Below are positions 35,498 through 48,037 of a stretch of 64,000 nt of DNA, piece after piece. A program made the translations under genes and the position numbers. This stretch comes from Symbiodinium microadriaticum (taxonomy: Eukaryota > Sar > Dinophyceae > Suessiales > Symbiodiniaceae): contig LSRX01000064.1 of assembly GCA_001939145.1 (NCBI GenBank), positions 493,119 through 557,118 of the forward strand. Direction: 5' to 3'. The notes beneath the pieces are model-generated. The model was not told where the DNA came from. It worked only from the letters and a program-made list of their open reading frames with translations, and ran no database searches. How positions within the stretch are numbered: the stretch's first letter is position 1; each line of letters starts with the position of its first letter.

Positions 35498-36418
35498 GGC
35501 ATCCTTCTCCTCATCCTCGCCATCATCGCCGACACCGCCATCACCATCACCACCAACATCATCGCCATCTTCTTCGTCGCATCATAACCATCGTCCTGGG
35601 AAGCTCACTAAGCCAAGAGAGCCAGCACCATCGCAACGGACATCACTGATGTCCAGTGCAACAACTCTGACACGAGTCTTACATTGCTGCCGTTGCTGTC
35701 GCTCTCGATGCCTTCTTCTGTTGCTGCTGTTGCTCGTGCCGCCCTTACAGCTGATCATCTCCTTCTAAAGCCCTCTACCTCGAAAGACTAGAATATACAA
35801 ATCTTACAAACTCCATAGAGACCCGTTCACAACCCAACAAATCTCTAACGGAGGCTCCGGCTTGCCACTGGGATGCAAGGGAAAGGATGTCGAAGAGGGA
35901 CTCCTCCAGGGGCAAGGCTTCCTGTTAAGGGTTCCTTTAAGAGGCCCGTCAAAGGTGCGTTTAAGGGTTCCTCTTAAGGGTTCCTTTAAGGGGCCTTCAA
36001 GGGTGCCTTTAAGGGATCGAAAAGAGCTCCTAGAAGGGTTCCTTCAAGGGTCGGGCTTATTGGGGGTTTAGGGTTGAGAGGGTGTAGGGTTTAGGGTACA
36101 AGGTGCAGAGTGTAGTTTAGGGCTCAGCATCTGGCATCGGACGCTACAGTAAGCCCTCTAGCACGAAAGTGCGAGAACCCTGCGACGCGACCCCCGGAGT
36201 CATTCCTTTACAGGCCAAGGCTGATGACAAACATCTGCGACATGTTCATCAAGCTCTCAACCTAAACCCCAAACCCTAAACCCTACATTAGGTTTGAGGT
36301 TTCAGGCATTGGGGATTTAGGGCTTTAGGGTGTTAGGGTTTAGGGTTTAGGACCCAAGTGAGCCTCTAGAAAAATGCTTATCAGAGGAGGTTTAGGGTGT
36401 AGGGCTTAGGGTTACGAT
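33737..36418. other. Intergenic DNA with arrays and (CAT)n
   Basis: TTTAGGG with GGGTTTTAGGGTTTTAAGG variants (34,114-34,290), CCCTAAA (34,610-34,735), (CAT)n (35,370-35,510) and AGGGTTCCTTTAAGGG-type units (35,925-36,055). A 91-codon minus frame (34,696-34,971) is protein-like but its end runs into CCCTAAA repeats. It may be an exon relic. Confidence 0.55.
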
Positions 36419-36529
36419 GTCTACCTTAACCCACCAGAACCTGCTTTTTTGTAGGGTCCCCATCAACTCCAAAGTAGGGTTTATAATACGAGCCTACAGC
36501 ATAGTGGGTTTTGGTAGGTTAAGGTGGAC
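36419..36529. mobile_element. TIR mini-element, family H
   Basis: GTCTACCTTAACCCACCAGA pairs with TTGGTAGGTTAAGGTGGAC allowing small slips. A weaker relative (TACCTTGACCCACCAGCAGG) lies at about 47,493-47,580. Confidence 0.65.
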
Positions 36530-36779
36530 TTCTATTTCGGAGCGGGCCTGTTGCTTACCGGACTTCCGGGCGAAGTGAACCGAAGCCATGAAACACCTTT
36601 AAATGTTTAGGGTTTAGGGTTTAAGGAAAGCTAAACCCCTAATTTACTAAACCCTGTATACTCAAAACCCTGAGCCCTAAACCGCCTAGAACGTAGAACC
36701 GCACTATAAACCCTATCCCGGAAACGCTAAACCCGAAACCCTTAAACCGGAACACACCAAAACCTAAACGCTATAACTC

Positions 36780-36894
36780 TAGGGGCCTTATAAGACTTAG
36801 AATACGGTTTGGGGGTATATTATGCTATATAGTTTATGACAAGGAACCCCCCAAAAAGTCTATTCTAATACCACAAGGCTCCTACATAAAGTCC
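36780..36894. mobile_element. TIR mini-element, family C
   Basis: TAGGGGCCTTATAAGACTTA to CACAAGGCTCCTA. Inner GGTTTGGGGGTATATTATGC and CCCCCCAAAAAGTCTATTCT. Confidence 0.75.
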
Positions 36895-37620
36895 TAAACC
36901 CTAAACCCCTACATGAAGCGCTCGCTCGCGAGCCTGGCTGAGCCCAAAGGACCATCCACGGCCTCATGTTGGCCTCCCACAAAACGAGGGATCGAAATTC
37001 GGGGGGTCTAGGGTTTAGGGTTTAGGGGTTTAGGAGTTTAGGGTTTAGGGTTTAGGGGTTTAGTAGTTTAGGGTTTAGGGTTTACGATTTAGGGTTTAGG
37101 GCTCGGCGGGGAAACTGCAAGCTCGTGGTTCAGGACAGCGAGGTTTGGTAGAGCGCGCAAAGCTTAAGGTCTAAATCCTCAACTCGGCTCCGGGTTTTTG
37201 GGGTGTAAACTCGCAGGCTTGGGGCCTCGAGGCATTGCGACACCATGGGGAAAGATGGTGTCCTCTTCCCCATATTCCTAATCAGTTGCTGAGACTTCGA
37301 AGAAAGTCAGGCCTTTCATTATGACAGGATCATACCAGCCCGGCAATGTTGAAGGTTACCTACTCACCCACGAACTCCATTTGCTTGATTCTTCAACTGT
37401 TGGCTGGCCTCTCCGATGTTCTTGGACTTCCCAACCCTAGCTGCAAATATTTTCTCTACAAGCCACCACGCCGAACTTAATGCACATTCTCCTGGGTTCT
37501 TGTCCCATCCCCACACACTAACCCCTCAACAGGGCTTCACTAGGGGTAACGATAATGCAATTTGGAAGCTTTACCAAATTCCGCTCAGAAAACAAACAAA
37601 AACTAACTAAACCCCTAAAT
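36895..37620. other. Intergenic DNA with TTTAGGG array
   Basis: TTTAGGG/TTTAGGGG array at 37,000-37,110, then unique DNA without a recognised gene. Confidence 0.55.
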
Positions 37621-37707
37621 GGGTAGTTTTCTAGATTAGGGTGCCTTTTGGGGGTCCTTGTACTATATTGGGGACCCCAAAAGGGACCCTAATTTACAGA
37701 ACTACCC
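37621..37707. mobile_element. TIR mini-element, family D
   Basis: GGGTAGTTTTCTAGATTAGG pairs with CCCTAATTTACAGAACTACCC. Inner CCTTTTGGGGGTCC pairs with GGGGACCCCAAAAGG. Confidence 0.8.
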
Positions 37708-38586
37708 AAAATCGTAGAACCTACAACCGAAGGGGTGACCCGCAGTTAGCAACGCTAGGCCGCTAGGCTCTGGGCTTGCAGGCACCGGCCTCTAAGCGCA
37801 ATAAGTATGGCTGATATCATTTAGGGTATATATCGGGCATAACCATGATCAAGATGAGACTGAGGGTGATCGTGGACTCAATTCCCCAAAGAGACAGCAA
37901 GGGAAAACATTACGGCCAACAGGGACTGCGCGCAAAGGCTCCACCTCACACTGCTGCTGGGTGTTTCACAACCCGCTGCCAATTTCATGATCTGCCCGAG
38001 GCCTTGTACCGAATGACAGGAACTTCTCCCGGTGAACTCTATAGTATGTTGGCCTATCTACCAAGAGATGGCCCTAAACTACGGTAGGGAACCCCCAACG
38101 CTTGAAGCCCGCCATCTCGCCAGAGAAAGGCCTCCCCTACAAATGCGGAGGCCTGCTATTTCTGCACTCTGCCGCCCGGGCACCTGCACAGGTTTTTATG
38201 GTTTAAGTCCCACGATCGCTACTGTAGGGGTCGGAACGATTTGCAATGAAATCGCCAAAATCAACAGGCCTTCGTAAGTCTCAACAAGCGAAGACCCTCC
38301 GAACTCGAGACCCGCACTTCTAACTGTTAAGACCACCAGTCTTGCGGCTTCTGGCGTTTATTTTTGGGGCCTCCCGAAACCCACACCGAAAGCCTGAAAC
38401 CGACACCCAAACAATCGCTTGATTCTGTTTACGGACTCGTTTGAGAGTTTGGGCTTAGGGATGTTTGAAAGTTTGGGGTTTGGGTGGGTCCTTGTTGCAG
38501 GGCTACCGTCTCCGAGGGCCTTAAATGCTGCATCTACCGGCTTCGTGGCCCACCGAGACGCTGTCTTTCGGTGTGGCACCTTTTTG
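37708..38586. other. Intergenic DNA, no clear gene
   Basis: Free of telomere-like arrays. Short frames on both strands (37,845-38,087 plus; 38,358-38,612 minus) are protein-like in places but have no recognised domain. Confidence 0.4.
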
Positions 38587-39254
38587 TCAGTGTTGGGACT
38601 CTTGCTTTCCATGATCTAACAAAAACCATTGCAAGTCAGAGTGAAGGTGGGGGCCATCCATGAAAGAAGTAGAGCTTTCAAAGACATGTTTCGAATCCTT
38701 CCGAAGCCAAGGAACATAACAAACTCGCAACCTACATAAGCGCTGTAACGCTTTGGCCCGCCGCGCGGCGCGCCCTTGGCGGGTCTTTGTAGTTGTTGAG
38801 TGGCAATGTCTGCGGCAGCAAGCACGGTCTTGGACTCGCTCGAGTGCTCCTTGACTGGTCGGTTGCTGCGGGAAACATGCCTCTTCGGCTTCGTCGTCGG
38901 CAGGATCCTCAAGCTCCTGCCATAATGCCATTACTGAGGAAAACATGGCTGTTCGGCCTCGTACAAGTACGGCTCGTGAGACTCCTGCCATAAACTCGTG
39001 AGCTCCCTGCCTGCAGGTGCATAGTTCCCATGGGTTTTCTGGGCCCTGTCGCACGCTGGGACTCCCACGCCTTTGATCGCGAGGCCATGTGTCGCGGTCG
39101 GGAAATGCATGCGCTTCTTCTTGGCGAGATTGGCGGAAGGCATGGTCTCAGACTGATTCAGCAGGCCCTTGATGCATGACTGGCGGGACATCACCGCCCA
39201 GCCAGCACCTGGGATAAGGTCGAGCCCTACTTGCTTGAATCCAAAGGTCGCCAC
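38587..39254 (-). pseudogene. Coding-like region, two overlapping frames, unknown
   Basis: Not recognised. A frame starting with ATG at 39,254 (107 codons, MATFGFKQVGLDLIPGAGWA...) stops at 38,931. A second frame carries on to 38,587. The junction holds a duplicated peptide: SLWQE(16 residues)CFPQ in the first frame and ALWQE(16 residues)CFPQ in the second, encoded by adjacent copies of about 70 bp. An exon fragment with a tandem duplication that shifted the frame would explain this. Composition is balanced and telomere-like units are absent, which supports former coding, but no domain is visible. Confidence 0.3.
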
Positions 39255-40654
39255 AACCTAGAGTCCCGACAGCTGCACAAAGCCTTAACACGCTGAGGCC
39301 GCTAAAAGCCCCGCTCGATTCGTGGTTTCGGTTTAGTTAGGGTTTAGACTTTTAGGGTTTAGGGTTTAGGGGTTTAGGGTTTAGTAAACAGCACCCGCCC
39401 CCCCTCACTCCAAAACGATTGGCTTGGCACTTTGTAAACCTTCAAAGCTCAATACCTAGAGCCCAGAATCCCATCCTAAACCCCAACACCCCTAAACCCT
39501 AAACCCTAGATAAACCCTAAACCCCTAAACCCTATATAAACCCTAAACACCTAAACCCTATCGAAACCCCTAAACCCCAAAGCCCCCAGACCCCTAAACC
39601 ACTAACCCACCCGCAAAACCGACACCCGTTTTGCCCAACGGCAACGGAAGTCTCCAAAGCCTTAAACCCTAAATCCCAGACTCTCCTCCCTAACCCTCCC
39701 AAAAGAAACCCCTAAAGGCCCTAAAGCCTAAAGGCCCTGTAGACCTTATAGACCCTCGGGTTTAGGGTTTTTTGGGTTTAGGGTTTAGGGCTCCATCGTA
39801 ATTCCGTTTTTGGGTTACCCTGTACAGGATCCTTAATATGAAGCTGGCGAGCCCAACAGAAGGAACTACAACGAAGACTATCGGCAGACCCTAAACCCTA
39901 AACCCTAACCGGCTAAACCCCTAAGCCCTACACCCTAAACCCCTAAACACTAAACCTCCAACACCCCAGAGCCCTAAACTTCTAAACTTAGTTGCTCTGA
40001 GCTCTGGGCGCTAACTTCACTGCATGCTCCACAGGCACCCAGACCTCACATAGGGTTTGGGAGGTTTGGAGTTTTAGGCTTTAGGGTTTTGGGGTTTAGG
40101 GTTTGGCGTTTTGAGTCTCAGGCTTTAGGGCTTTTCGGGTTTAGGGTTGAGGGGCTTATTCAGGTCATAGAGGGCCTTAGGGCTGTAGGCAAATAGGGTC
40201 TTTTGAGGGTTTATAAGGGTTTAGGGCTTTGGGGTATATATCAGGTTTTGAAGGGGTCTACAAGGGTTTAAGAGAGTCTATAAGGGTCTAGGATTTAGGG
40301 GCTAAAGGGGTTTAGGGTTAAGGGCAAAAGCCGTTAATAAAGGGTTCAGCAGCTCCAGTTCGAGCAGGATCTAGTCCAGCTGGCTTCTCCCGAATCGGAA
40401 GTCATCCCACCCACCCAAGCTTTCCGTAACACAGGGTTTAGGGTTTAGGGTCCCACCCACCCACAGGGAACCCCTAAAAAAACCCTAAACCTTAGACCCC
40501 CCCAAAAGAAGGGCCGAGCCCTAAACCCCAAAAAAAGCCGGACGCCGAACTAAGCAGAGCCCTAAGCTAAACCCGAAAGATTAGACCCCCCCCCAAAAAA
40601 AAAGCAGAGCGCCCAAAGCAAAGGGCGGAGCCCAAGACAAATCGAGCCCGAAAC
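39255..40654. repeat. Telomere-like arrays in both orientations
   Basis: TTTAGGG (39,340-39,390) faces CCCTAAA (39,475-39,600). Further CCCTAAA at 39,890-39,990 and TTTAGGG variants at 40,070-40,330. No gene found. Confidence 0.65.
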
Positions 40655-40773
40655 CTACTGTTGATGATATAGATCCTGGGTTAGGGCTTAAGGACCCTAA
40701 ACTATGGGAATTATGGTACATTCCTTATTATGGGTCACGCAGGATGTCTATCAGATTCAATCATCAACCGTAG
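40655..40773. mobile_element. TIR mini-element, family B
   Basis: CTACTGTTGATGATATAGAT and CAATCATCAACCGTAG ends. The core CTATGGGAATTATGGTACAT and TATGGGTCACGCAGGAT. A small insertion (CAGATTCAA) lies before the right end. Confidence 0.75.
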
Positions 40774-42035
40774 TATAGTAGACCCCAAGAAGAGGCTGAA
40801 CCATAAACCCTCAACCCTCAACTTTAGACCAATGCCCACGAGGAAGTCAACAAAAATGCCCATGGACAAAAATCGCAAGACCGAAGAATTCGCAGATTTC
40901 TACGAATCGTCACAGATGCCCACGAAGAAAATGGCAGATGGTCACGAATGTTGTGGGCGTCCGCGAAAATTCGTGGGCATCTGCGCAAACCGCCCGAAAA
41001 AGCAAACGCCCACGAATCCATTAGGGCTTACATGCATATGAAAGAGATGTTGCGGGTTATGTTAAGGGTGTTAAGGTATCTGGGGTGCATTTTAGTAAAA
41101 ATTCTTGGGCCTCTACCTTCCAGGGTTTGGGGACTCATGGGTTCAGGGTCTGGCGCTCTCAGGGTTTCGTAAGACTGTAGGATTTTAGGCTCCGGTGTTA
41201 CTCCTTGCTTTCGATTTCTAAAGGGCCCTCGAAACCAGATGTGAGGCGATCTTTCTCCCGAGCAAAGCACGTTGCTTGCAACTTGGATTGTTGTGAAGTG
41301 TCTTTGGCCTTGGAGTGAGGTTTGCGCAATAGCCTTGTAGGGGGAAAGCATTTGGATGCTGTATACCCGACCTCACTACCCGTTATTGCTGGACAAAATT
41401 TCGAATAGTAAACAACAACTTCGCCCTCCAAATGCGAACGAAAAGTCTAGATGTCTGTCTGTGCTTTGGAACCCGAAACTCCTATATTTTAGGTCCTAAA
41501 CCCTTGACCGACCGAGCGCGCCGCCCAAACCTATTCCCAGAGTCAGTCCCAGCCTGCTTGCAAGCCACGCAAGGTTCTGGGCTTCGTGCTCAAGGCTCCA
41601 ACATCTGTGAAGCTCAGACTAACTCATAGTTCTGCACCGAGATATACCATATCGCAACCGGTTGCTGTCTTCCTGTACATTTGAAACTCGTCATAAAGAC
41701 TTCCTAAGCCCCAAAACCCTACAATCCTCCTCATTGTTCAAAGACCCGAATCTCCAAATTCGGGACCCGGAACCCTAAATTCAAGACCTGAAATCTCTAC
41801 ATTCAGCATCAGACACTCAAGAAGCTTGATCCGCCAATTCCCACAGAGCCTGATTTGTCTTCAGATTGCCCGATTTGTATTCAGATTCCAATTTATACTC
41901 TTTTTCTCACTCACAATATGTACATGCGTGCAAACAAATATAAGTATAAGTATAAACAGAAATAAAAATACAAAAAACAAACTAAAACAACTGATACATA
42001 AACTAAAAAGTAAGCAAAAAGAAACAGCAAATACG
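40774..42035. other. Intergenic DNA, no clear gene
   Basis: A cluster of GCCCACGA(A/G) words (40,830-41,020) forms an irregular minisatellite. Frames of 60-110 codons on both strands show no domain. Confidence 0.45.
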
Positions 42036-42425
42036 TAATATACATCCATCCATCCATCCATCCATCCATCCATCCATGCATGCATCCATCCATCCATCCA
42101 TCCATCCATCCATCCTTACATCCATACATCCATACATCCATACATCCATACATCCATACATCCATCCATCCATCCANCTCGGCTATCCCTCACGCCCGCC
42201 GCCCACCACCATACGAACATACATACATACATACATACATACATACATGCATGCATGCATACATACATACATACATACATACATACATCCATGCATGCGT
42301 ACATACATACATACATACATACATACATACATACATACATACATCCGTGCATGTGTACATACATACATAAATACATACATACATACATACATACATACAT
42401 ACATACATGCCATGCATACGCACAT
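42036..42425. repeat. (CATC)n and (CATA)n microsatellites with 1-N gap
   Basis: CATC units at 42,041-42,176 and CATA units at 42,207-42,412 flank a single N at 42,177 and about 30 bp of unique sequence. Frames here are His-Pro-Ser-Ile or Met-Tyr-Val-Cys artefacts. Confidence 0.9.
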
Positions 42426-44925
42426 ACATATATTGTATATGTAGATATGAAAATACATAAATATGTAGAAATACATATATGTCTATGGGAAGGCAGACCA
42501 ATAATTATAGTCTTATCAGGGAGAGAAGGTTTCGTCTTCTCGCTTAAAGCACGCTGCAGAGTTAACTGGACTCTGGGTACCCCACCCAAACCTTGTAGAC
42601 CAAGAATGAAACCTTGAAGGCCTTGAGTAATCGAAAACATAACACCCCAGACCATAAGCTCCTAAGCTGCAGAACTTTTAAACTCCAATTAACCAATGCG
42701 TTTGAAATACTTAGCTTAAACGATATTCTTTCATTTCTGCTTTCAAGGTTCAATTATAAGGGACCCTGCCTGACCCTAAGATAACTGGTCCTAAACACAA
42801 AGGGGGTCTATACTAGAATATAGAACTTGCAGAAAACCTTCAAAGGACCCTTGAAAAAAAACTCTTGGGAACCCATGGGAAGATGTTTCTTGTCTACAAA
42901 ACCCATAGAGAACCCGGTCCTTTCAAGACCTAACCGCTACAAATAGGAACCTGACAAAGCACCCATTATAGAAACCCTTTAACGAAACCCGAAGGCCGAA
43001 ACTCGCAACCCTAACAGCAAACCATTTTAAAATAACCTAACCCAAAACCCTAACAGAAACCCTAAATCTAAACCCCAAACCCAAACACCTAACAGAAAAA
43101 AACCTTCTACAACCCGTTGGAAAGGTCACCGAAACCGGAGTCGATAACGAGACCCCTGCTTCGCACCCATCTTTGTCCGCTCCGGGCCTGGGCGGCTCGA
43201 GGGTTTTTGCTTTGAGGGCTTTTTTCGTTAAGGGTGTTTTTTTTTCGTCGCTTGCATTGCAAAACCCATGTTGGGCAGGCTCTAGGACACGCTCTATGTC
43301 GTCTCAGATGCCACCTTTCATCTGCTGAACACGTGACTTTTAGGGTTTAGGGTTTAAGGGTTTAAAGTTCAGGCTTGAGGGTTGGGTTCCGGGTTTAGGT
43401 TTTAACAAATCAGCTTTGGATTTCGCGGTCAGAGTTTAGGCCAAGATGTGCCCGGGGCTTAGCAGCCTCGCTCGAATGAGGCATTGGGTAAAACTTCCGT
43501 TTCAGGTTTTGCGGAACCAGGCCTTCGGGTAACGTGGGTAGGCTGTGCAAATGACAGCAAAGAAACCCAGACCCAACCGTCCTGCACTCCGGCACTGCCA
43601 TTGTCAATTCGCGGGGATGCATATATGTACCCCTGAAGACGCCATTAATGTCTTATGCTTGATCTTTCATATCTCCTACCAGACATTTCGCAAAACAACA
43701 TATAAGCCCCCAAGACTCCGAAACCCGTTGCCCAAGGAAGGCAACTGAAATCACGTTACGGATCCCTCTATATTTCCAAGAGTTCCCGGAAACACATGAA
43801 CTGTGGATTAACGATGGAGTCACAAACGTGCCGGAACAAACTTTGGCATCATCTAAACATTTGGCTTATCATGTGTTTAGCATTTTCTTGCCGTGGTCTC
43901 TGCGTTAGCGAACCCGGCTTTCTGGAATTATTGGTTTTCCTTGGGTGTTGTTCATTTGCAATGGGGCCTTGTCGGGCATCTCAACGAAGCCGCTTCTCTG
44001 GATGTGGTGGTTTTCCCCTTGGTGTTGTCTTGTAAACCATTGTTCGTCATGTCCTGGATGCGGGCCCATTCCGCGCATGTCAACGAAGCCGGTTTTTTGG
44101 AATTAATGGGAGTCCCGCTGATGGTCATTCTTCATCACATACTTAACACATGCATGTACAATGTATAAATATATACACACATACATATACACTCATACAT
44201 GCATACATACATTCGCTCAAAAGTTCGTGCACTCATACAAAAAATGTACACCGGTATGTGTAGAAAAACGCCTTTACATACAAATATACATATACATACA
44301 TATATATATATATATGTTTATATTTATCTATCTATTTATTTGTATAGAAAATATGTGTGTATATATATATATATTCACAATTCCTGTTTAGCGTTCCTTC
44401 GTCTTGTTTGCCGCGGGATTGAGAACAGCAACAGGGCCGAAATGATAACAACACGACAACCACATGGTGAACTCTCGTATGTGGTACGTAAAGATTTGCA
44501 AAACTAACAAGTATGACTGACATCTACTGTCTTCTTGAGTGCAAGATGTGGAGCTTGTGGTGCATGCGGGTGTGCCAGGCTGCGTCCATGACGCGAGCAG
44601 CTCTGGTGCAGATGTCATGATGCTTCTGTCTAGCAAAGTTGGATCTTGTACTGACGTTGGAACAAAGCTTAGTATTTGCTTGGCCCCGAAGAACCACCGA
44701 CTCCTACGCTTTCTGGACTGGGTCTAGACTGTCGCTCATTGATTCGGCTACCAACATCGTGTCTTGCTTCGGGTTTTTGCATGACTGGGTGTGTATACAA
44801 TGCCAGACTCAGGCTAGACTGCATAGTGTCCCTGGGAGACATCAGCTCACCGCCCCTTTACCTGCACAGCATTTCGGCAACTAAGCTCTCAGGGGTAGAC
44901 CGCATGCGTGCTGGAAGACTGGCAA
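42426..44925. other. Intergenic DNA, few telomere-like units
   Basis: Weak CCCTAAA patches (43,005-43,085) and TTTAGGG (43,338-43,360). TATA-rich microsatellites at 44,160-44,375. Three imperfect copies of an AACGAAGCCGG(C/T)TTTCTGG-type unit lie at about 43,908, 43,982 and 44,079. No gene is recognised, although 44,676-45,230 has open frames on both strands. Confidence 0.45.
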
Positions 44926-45978
44926 TCAACCGGCTGTTGTCATGTCACAGCCAGCTTGCAGCAACTGCCTTTTTGCACAATAGCTCTCGAGCACGCGGGC
45001 TTGCACCATCAACGTGCCCTGCCTTGGCGAGCGGCAGGATCCATGTATCGTCGAGGATCTCGGCCAGCTTGTCCAGCTCGTCCGGCGTTGCCTCGCGCCT
45101 GAAGTCTTCAGAACGCCCCCTTGAACCCCCTGCAGAAAGCATGTCTGAAGCCGAAGAAATGCAAGCACTTGTGAGGAATCAAAATGAAAGAAGGGAGGTT
45201 CCGACCTATGCAACCCCGAAGATCTCATGACACTATGCTGCTGCGCAGATACTGGCTGCCATGACATGCGAGAGACATCATCGACGAAAGCGCGCAGTCG
45301 CCCATCAGTGGCATTGAAAAACGATGGTGTGAAGGCAACATGCCGTGCACGTCTCGCTCGCAAAGCCCATCGCCACGGCCAGCAAGCTAGGCCGATGCGA
45401 GTGTCCCATTTTACCGTGCACAGGGAGCAGCACAACCTTACACAAAAGGTCACTCGAGTTTGCGTGCGGAGACATGGTGGCAGCATCCTGCCTCAGGAGC
45501 CATGAAGAATCAGCATCGTCCTTTGGTCGCTGCGTCCAATATTTCTGGTTCTGCCGCCCTGTCCCAGGTGTCGACGTCCCCCCAATTGCACAAGCATCTG
45601 GCCGACCGACTGCAAATCATAAACAACAGATTTGCCCCAGAAGCCGTTCGCGAGGGGACCTCCTGCCGAACTTGGCCAATTGAGCCGACATGCATCTGTA
45701 AGTGCCGGAATGTCGATTGGACGGCAAACATCTCTGCAGAATCCCTGCTTCGGGAACGGGAGGCGTCCGAACGCTGCAGCGACCTGCTCGGCCCAGCTGC
45801 GTCCGGACTTAAACGAGACTGCTTCTCGCGGCGTGGGCTCAAAGACGTTTTGCACGCCTCCCGTTTTCATAGCGGTATGCACACGCGACAATTGCTTCTC
45901 TCTGCAAGAAGCCGATGTCTTGACAGCATGGAACCATTTGGCCAGCCAAGACCTGCGACCCAGAGTACTCATCTGCAC
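44926..45978 (-). pseudogene. Long minus-strand frame with one TGA, unknown
   Basis: The same minus-strand frame is open from 45,978 to 45,496 and again from 45,492 to 44,926, broken only by TGA at 45,493-45,495: about 350 codons in all. The upstream part reads like a protein (for example VFEPTPREAVSFKSGRSWAE, QVAAAFGRLPFPKQG), and the downstream part includes FNATDGRLRAFVDDVSRMSW. A different minus frame near 45,142-44,945 (ATPDELDKLAEILDDTW) also looks coding, so the end may be frameshifted. No family is recognised. Plus-strand frames overlap the region and cannot be excluded. A decayed gene or a multi-exon gene with the TGA inside an intron are the options. Confidence 0.35.
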
Positions 45979-47157
45979 AGAGCCCGGGTCAGCTGAACCT
46001 AGGCACCGGCATGTAAATATCGTCTAATCAGAAGTCTTCCCGTTGTAACACGTTCATGTCTGGATGTCCGCTGGCCGGAAACCGCGCCTGTGCAACAGGG
46101 GCAGCTCGCTGTTCGGGTGTGTTTGTGTGAATTAAGTTGCTGGTGCTTCGAGGTTTGCGGAGTACTAACTACCACAACATCTTGCTCTACTGAAGCCAAT
46201 CTCATGTACAGCATCGTCCCTCATATGCATCATCGTCCGTCGCAAAACAAAGAAACATCCTTTCATTGCGATTGACGGATTCAGGAACGAAAAGACGAAA
46301 GACGGAAAACAGCTGTTGACGGTGCAGCAAAGCTTGAAAACCATGCTGAATTGCGTGTAGGAGTCTGGATATAATATCTTGCCATCCCCTCATCTCCCCT
46401 TCCCAGACGTTTTGTAATGGTGAAGAAACGGAAGTAAGCTTGCTTTTCTGGGAGGGTCCTTCAGGATTAGGTGTTTTCCGCCATCTGCGTGGAAGGTCCT
46501 CCTGCGGACCGCACCCGTCCCGCACAAACAAAGTATCCAAGACGGAGTCCAATCCCCTCCCGGTCTCATCGACCCGGCCCCCTTCCCCGGCAGACACGCA
46601 ACGCAGGCGACAACAAGGCACCCAATCCAGTCTGTTAATTTGCAAACATACATACGCACATAACATAGACAGACAGGCAGCCAGCCGGCCAGCCAGCTAG
46701 CCAGCCAGACAGACAAAGAGACAGACAAATAGGTAGATAGATGGATAATGGATAGATAGATAGATGGATAGATATAAAATCAATGTTCAAACTGTTATTC
46801 TTGATGTTGATATGGTTGTTGTTATTTTTATTCGTTTTATTGCTACTAACTGCTGAAACACTTTGTTATATGTTCCTGTTATTTGTGTTCATTTGATGAT
46901 CGTTGTTGTTATTGCTAATATTTGATGTTGCTACCGATATAAGTCTAATGGCTTCTCTTTAAGTATCAATGTTGGTAAGATTATTGGAATTGATAATTTT
47001 CTGTCATTATCAATGTCATTTCTCATTGCACATTTAACCTTTTGTATACTCGTGTGTGTACATATGTCTAGTTTCAACTGCTTACATACATACAAACACA
47101 TACATACGATATTTGCACATAATCTTATGTGCACGCATATAAAAGGTTGATCTCTAC

Positions 47158-47188
<31 letters not shown>

Positions 47189-47931
47189 TGTATGTATGTA
47201 TGTATGTATGTACACACACGCATATGTATACATATATATATATATATACACATGTATATATATATATAGGTATTTATATATTCATTTATTTATGTATTTG
47301 TTTATTTACATATACACACACACATCATTATCATGTGACATGCATCCAGCCTTACATCTTAAATATCTCCTCGCCATCCGACATTATGGACACTCGTTTC
47401 ATAGACACACGTCGTTCATCCGACGATTGACTCCAATTCGGGAAAGTCCCAATCGTCTGGGGAGAAATGGCCGAAAGAAAACTCCAGGTTTTATACCTTG
47501 ACCCACCAGCAGGGTCCCTACAAATTCTGTATTGGGGTTCCCAATAGGAAGCTACAGGAAAGAAGGTTATGGCAGTTTAAGGCTTAAGGTAAGGGTTTTG
47601 CCGGGGTCTCTGAGCCTGCGCAGCACCTCAAGAAGCCCGAGAATCTCTCGAAAGCTGGGCCGGGGAAAGGTTTAGAGTTTAGGGCCAGTTTAGGGTTTAG
47701 GTGTTTAGGGGTGTAAGGTTTAGGGTTCAGGGTCTGACGAGTTTCTGAGGACGACAATGAACAGTCCTGGGTGTTTGATTTAGCGTTAGTGTTAGGATTC
47801 GGGGTTTGGGACAACACCAGTCTAGCTTCCTCATAGGAATCCACGAAAATATCGTATCAATGAGAGTTTCTATCGCATTGGCAAGCTATATTCAAGAAAC
47901 AAACACCATGCGGAACTTAGCAAGGGGGTCT
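45979..47931. other. Intergenic DNA with microsatellites
   Basis: CAGC/CAGA-like units at 46,665-46,720, GATA units at 46,728-46,772, (TATG)n at 47,158-47,211 and TATA-rich DNA to 47,330. A 154-codon minus frame (46,202-46,666) has no recognised domain. A diverged family H arm is at about 47,493. Confidence 0.45.
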
Positions 47932-48037
47932 TAAATGATTAGAATAGGGTTTGGGGGCATACTACATACTATACAATGATGAGCTCCCCCCCCGCCCCCC
48001 AAACGAAAAATACTAAGGGTCATTATTAAGGCCCCTA
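47932..48037. mobile_element. TIR mini-element, family C
   Basis: AAGGGGGTCTTAAATGATTA to ATTATTAAGGCCCCTA. Inner AATAGGGTTTGGGGG and a poly-C arm. Internal spacing is expanded by C-rich insertion. Confidence 0.65.
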
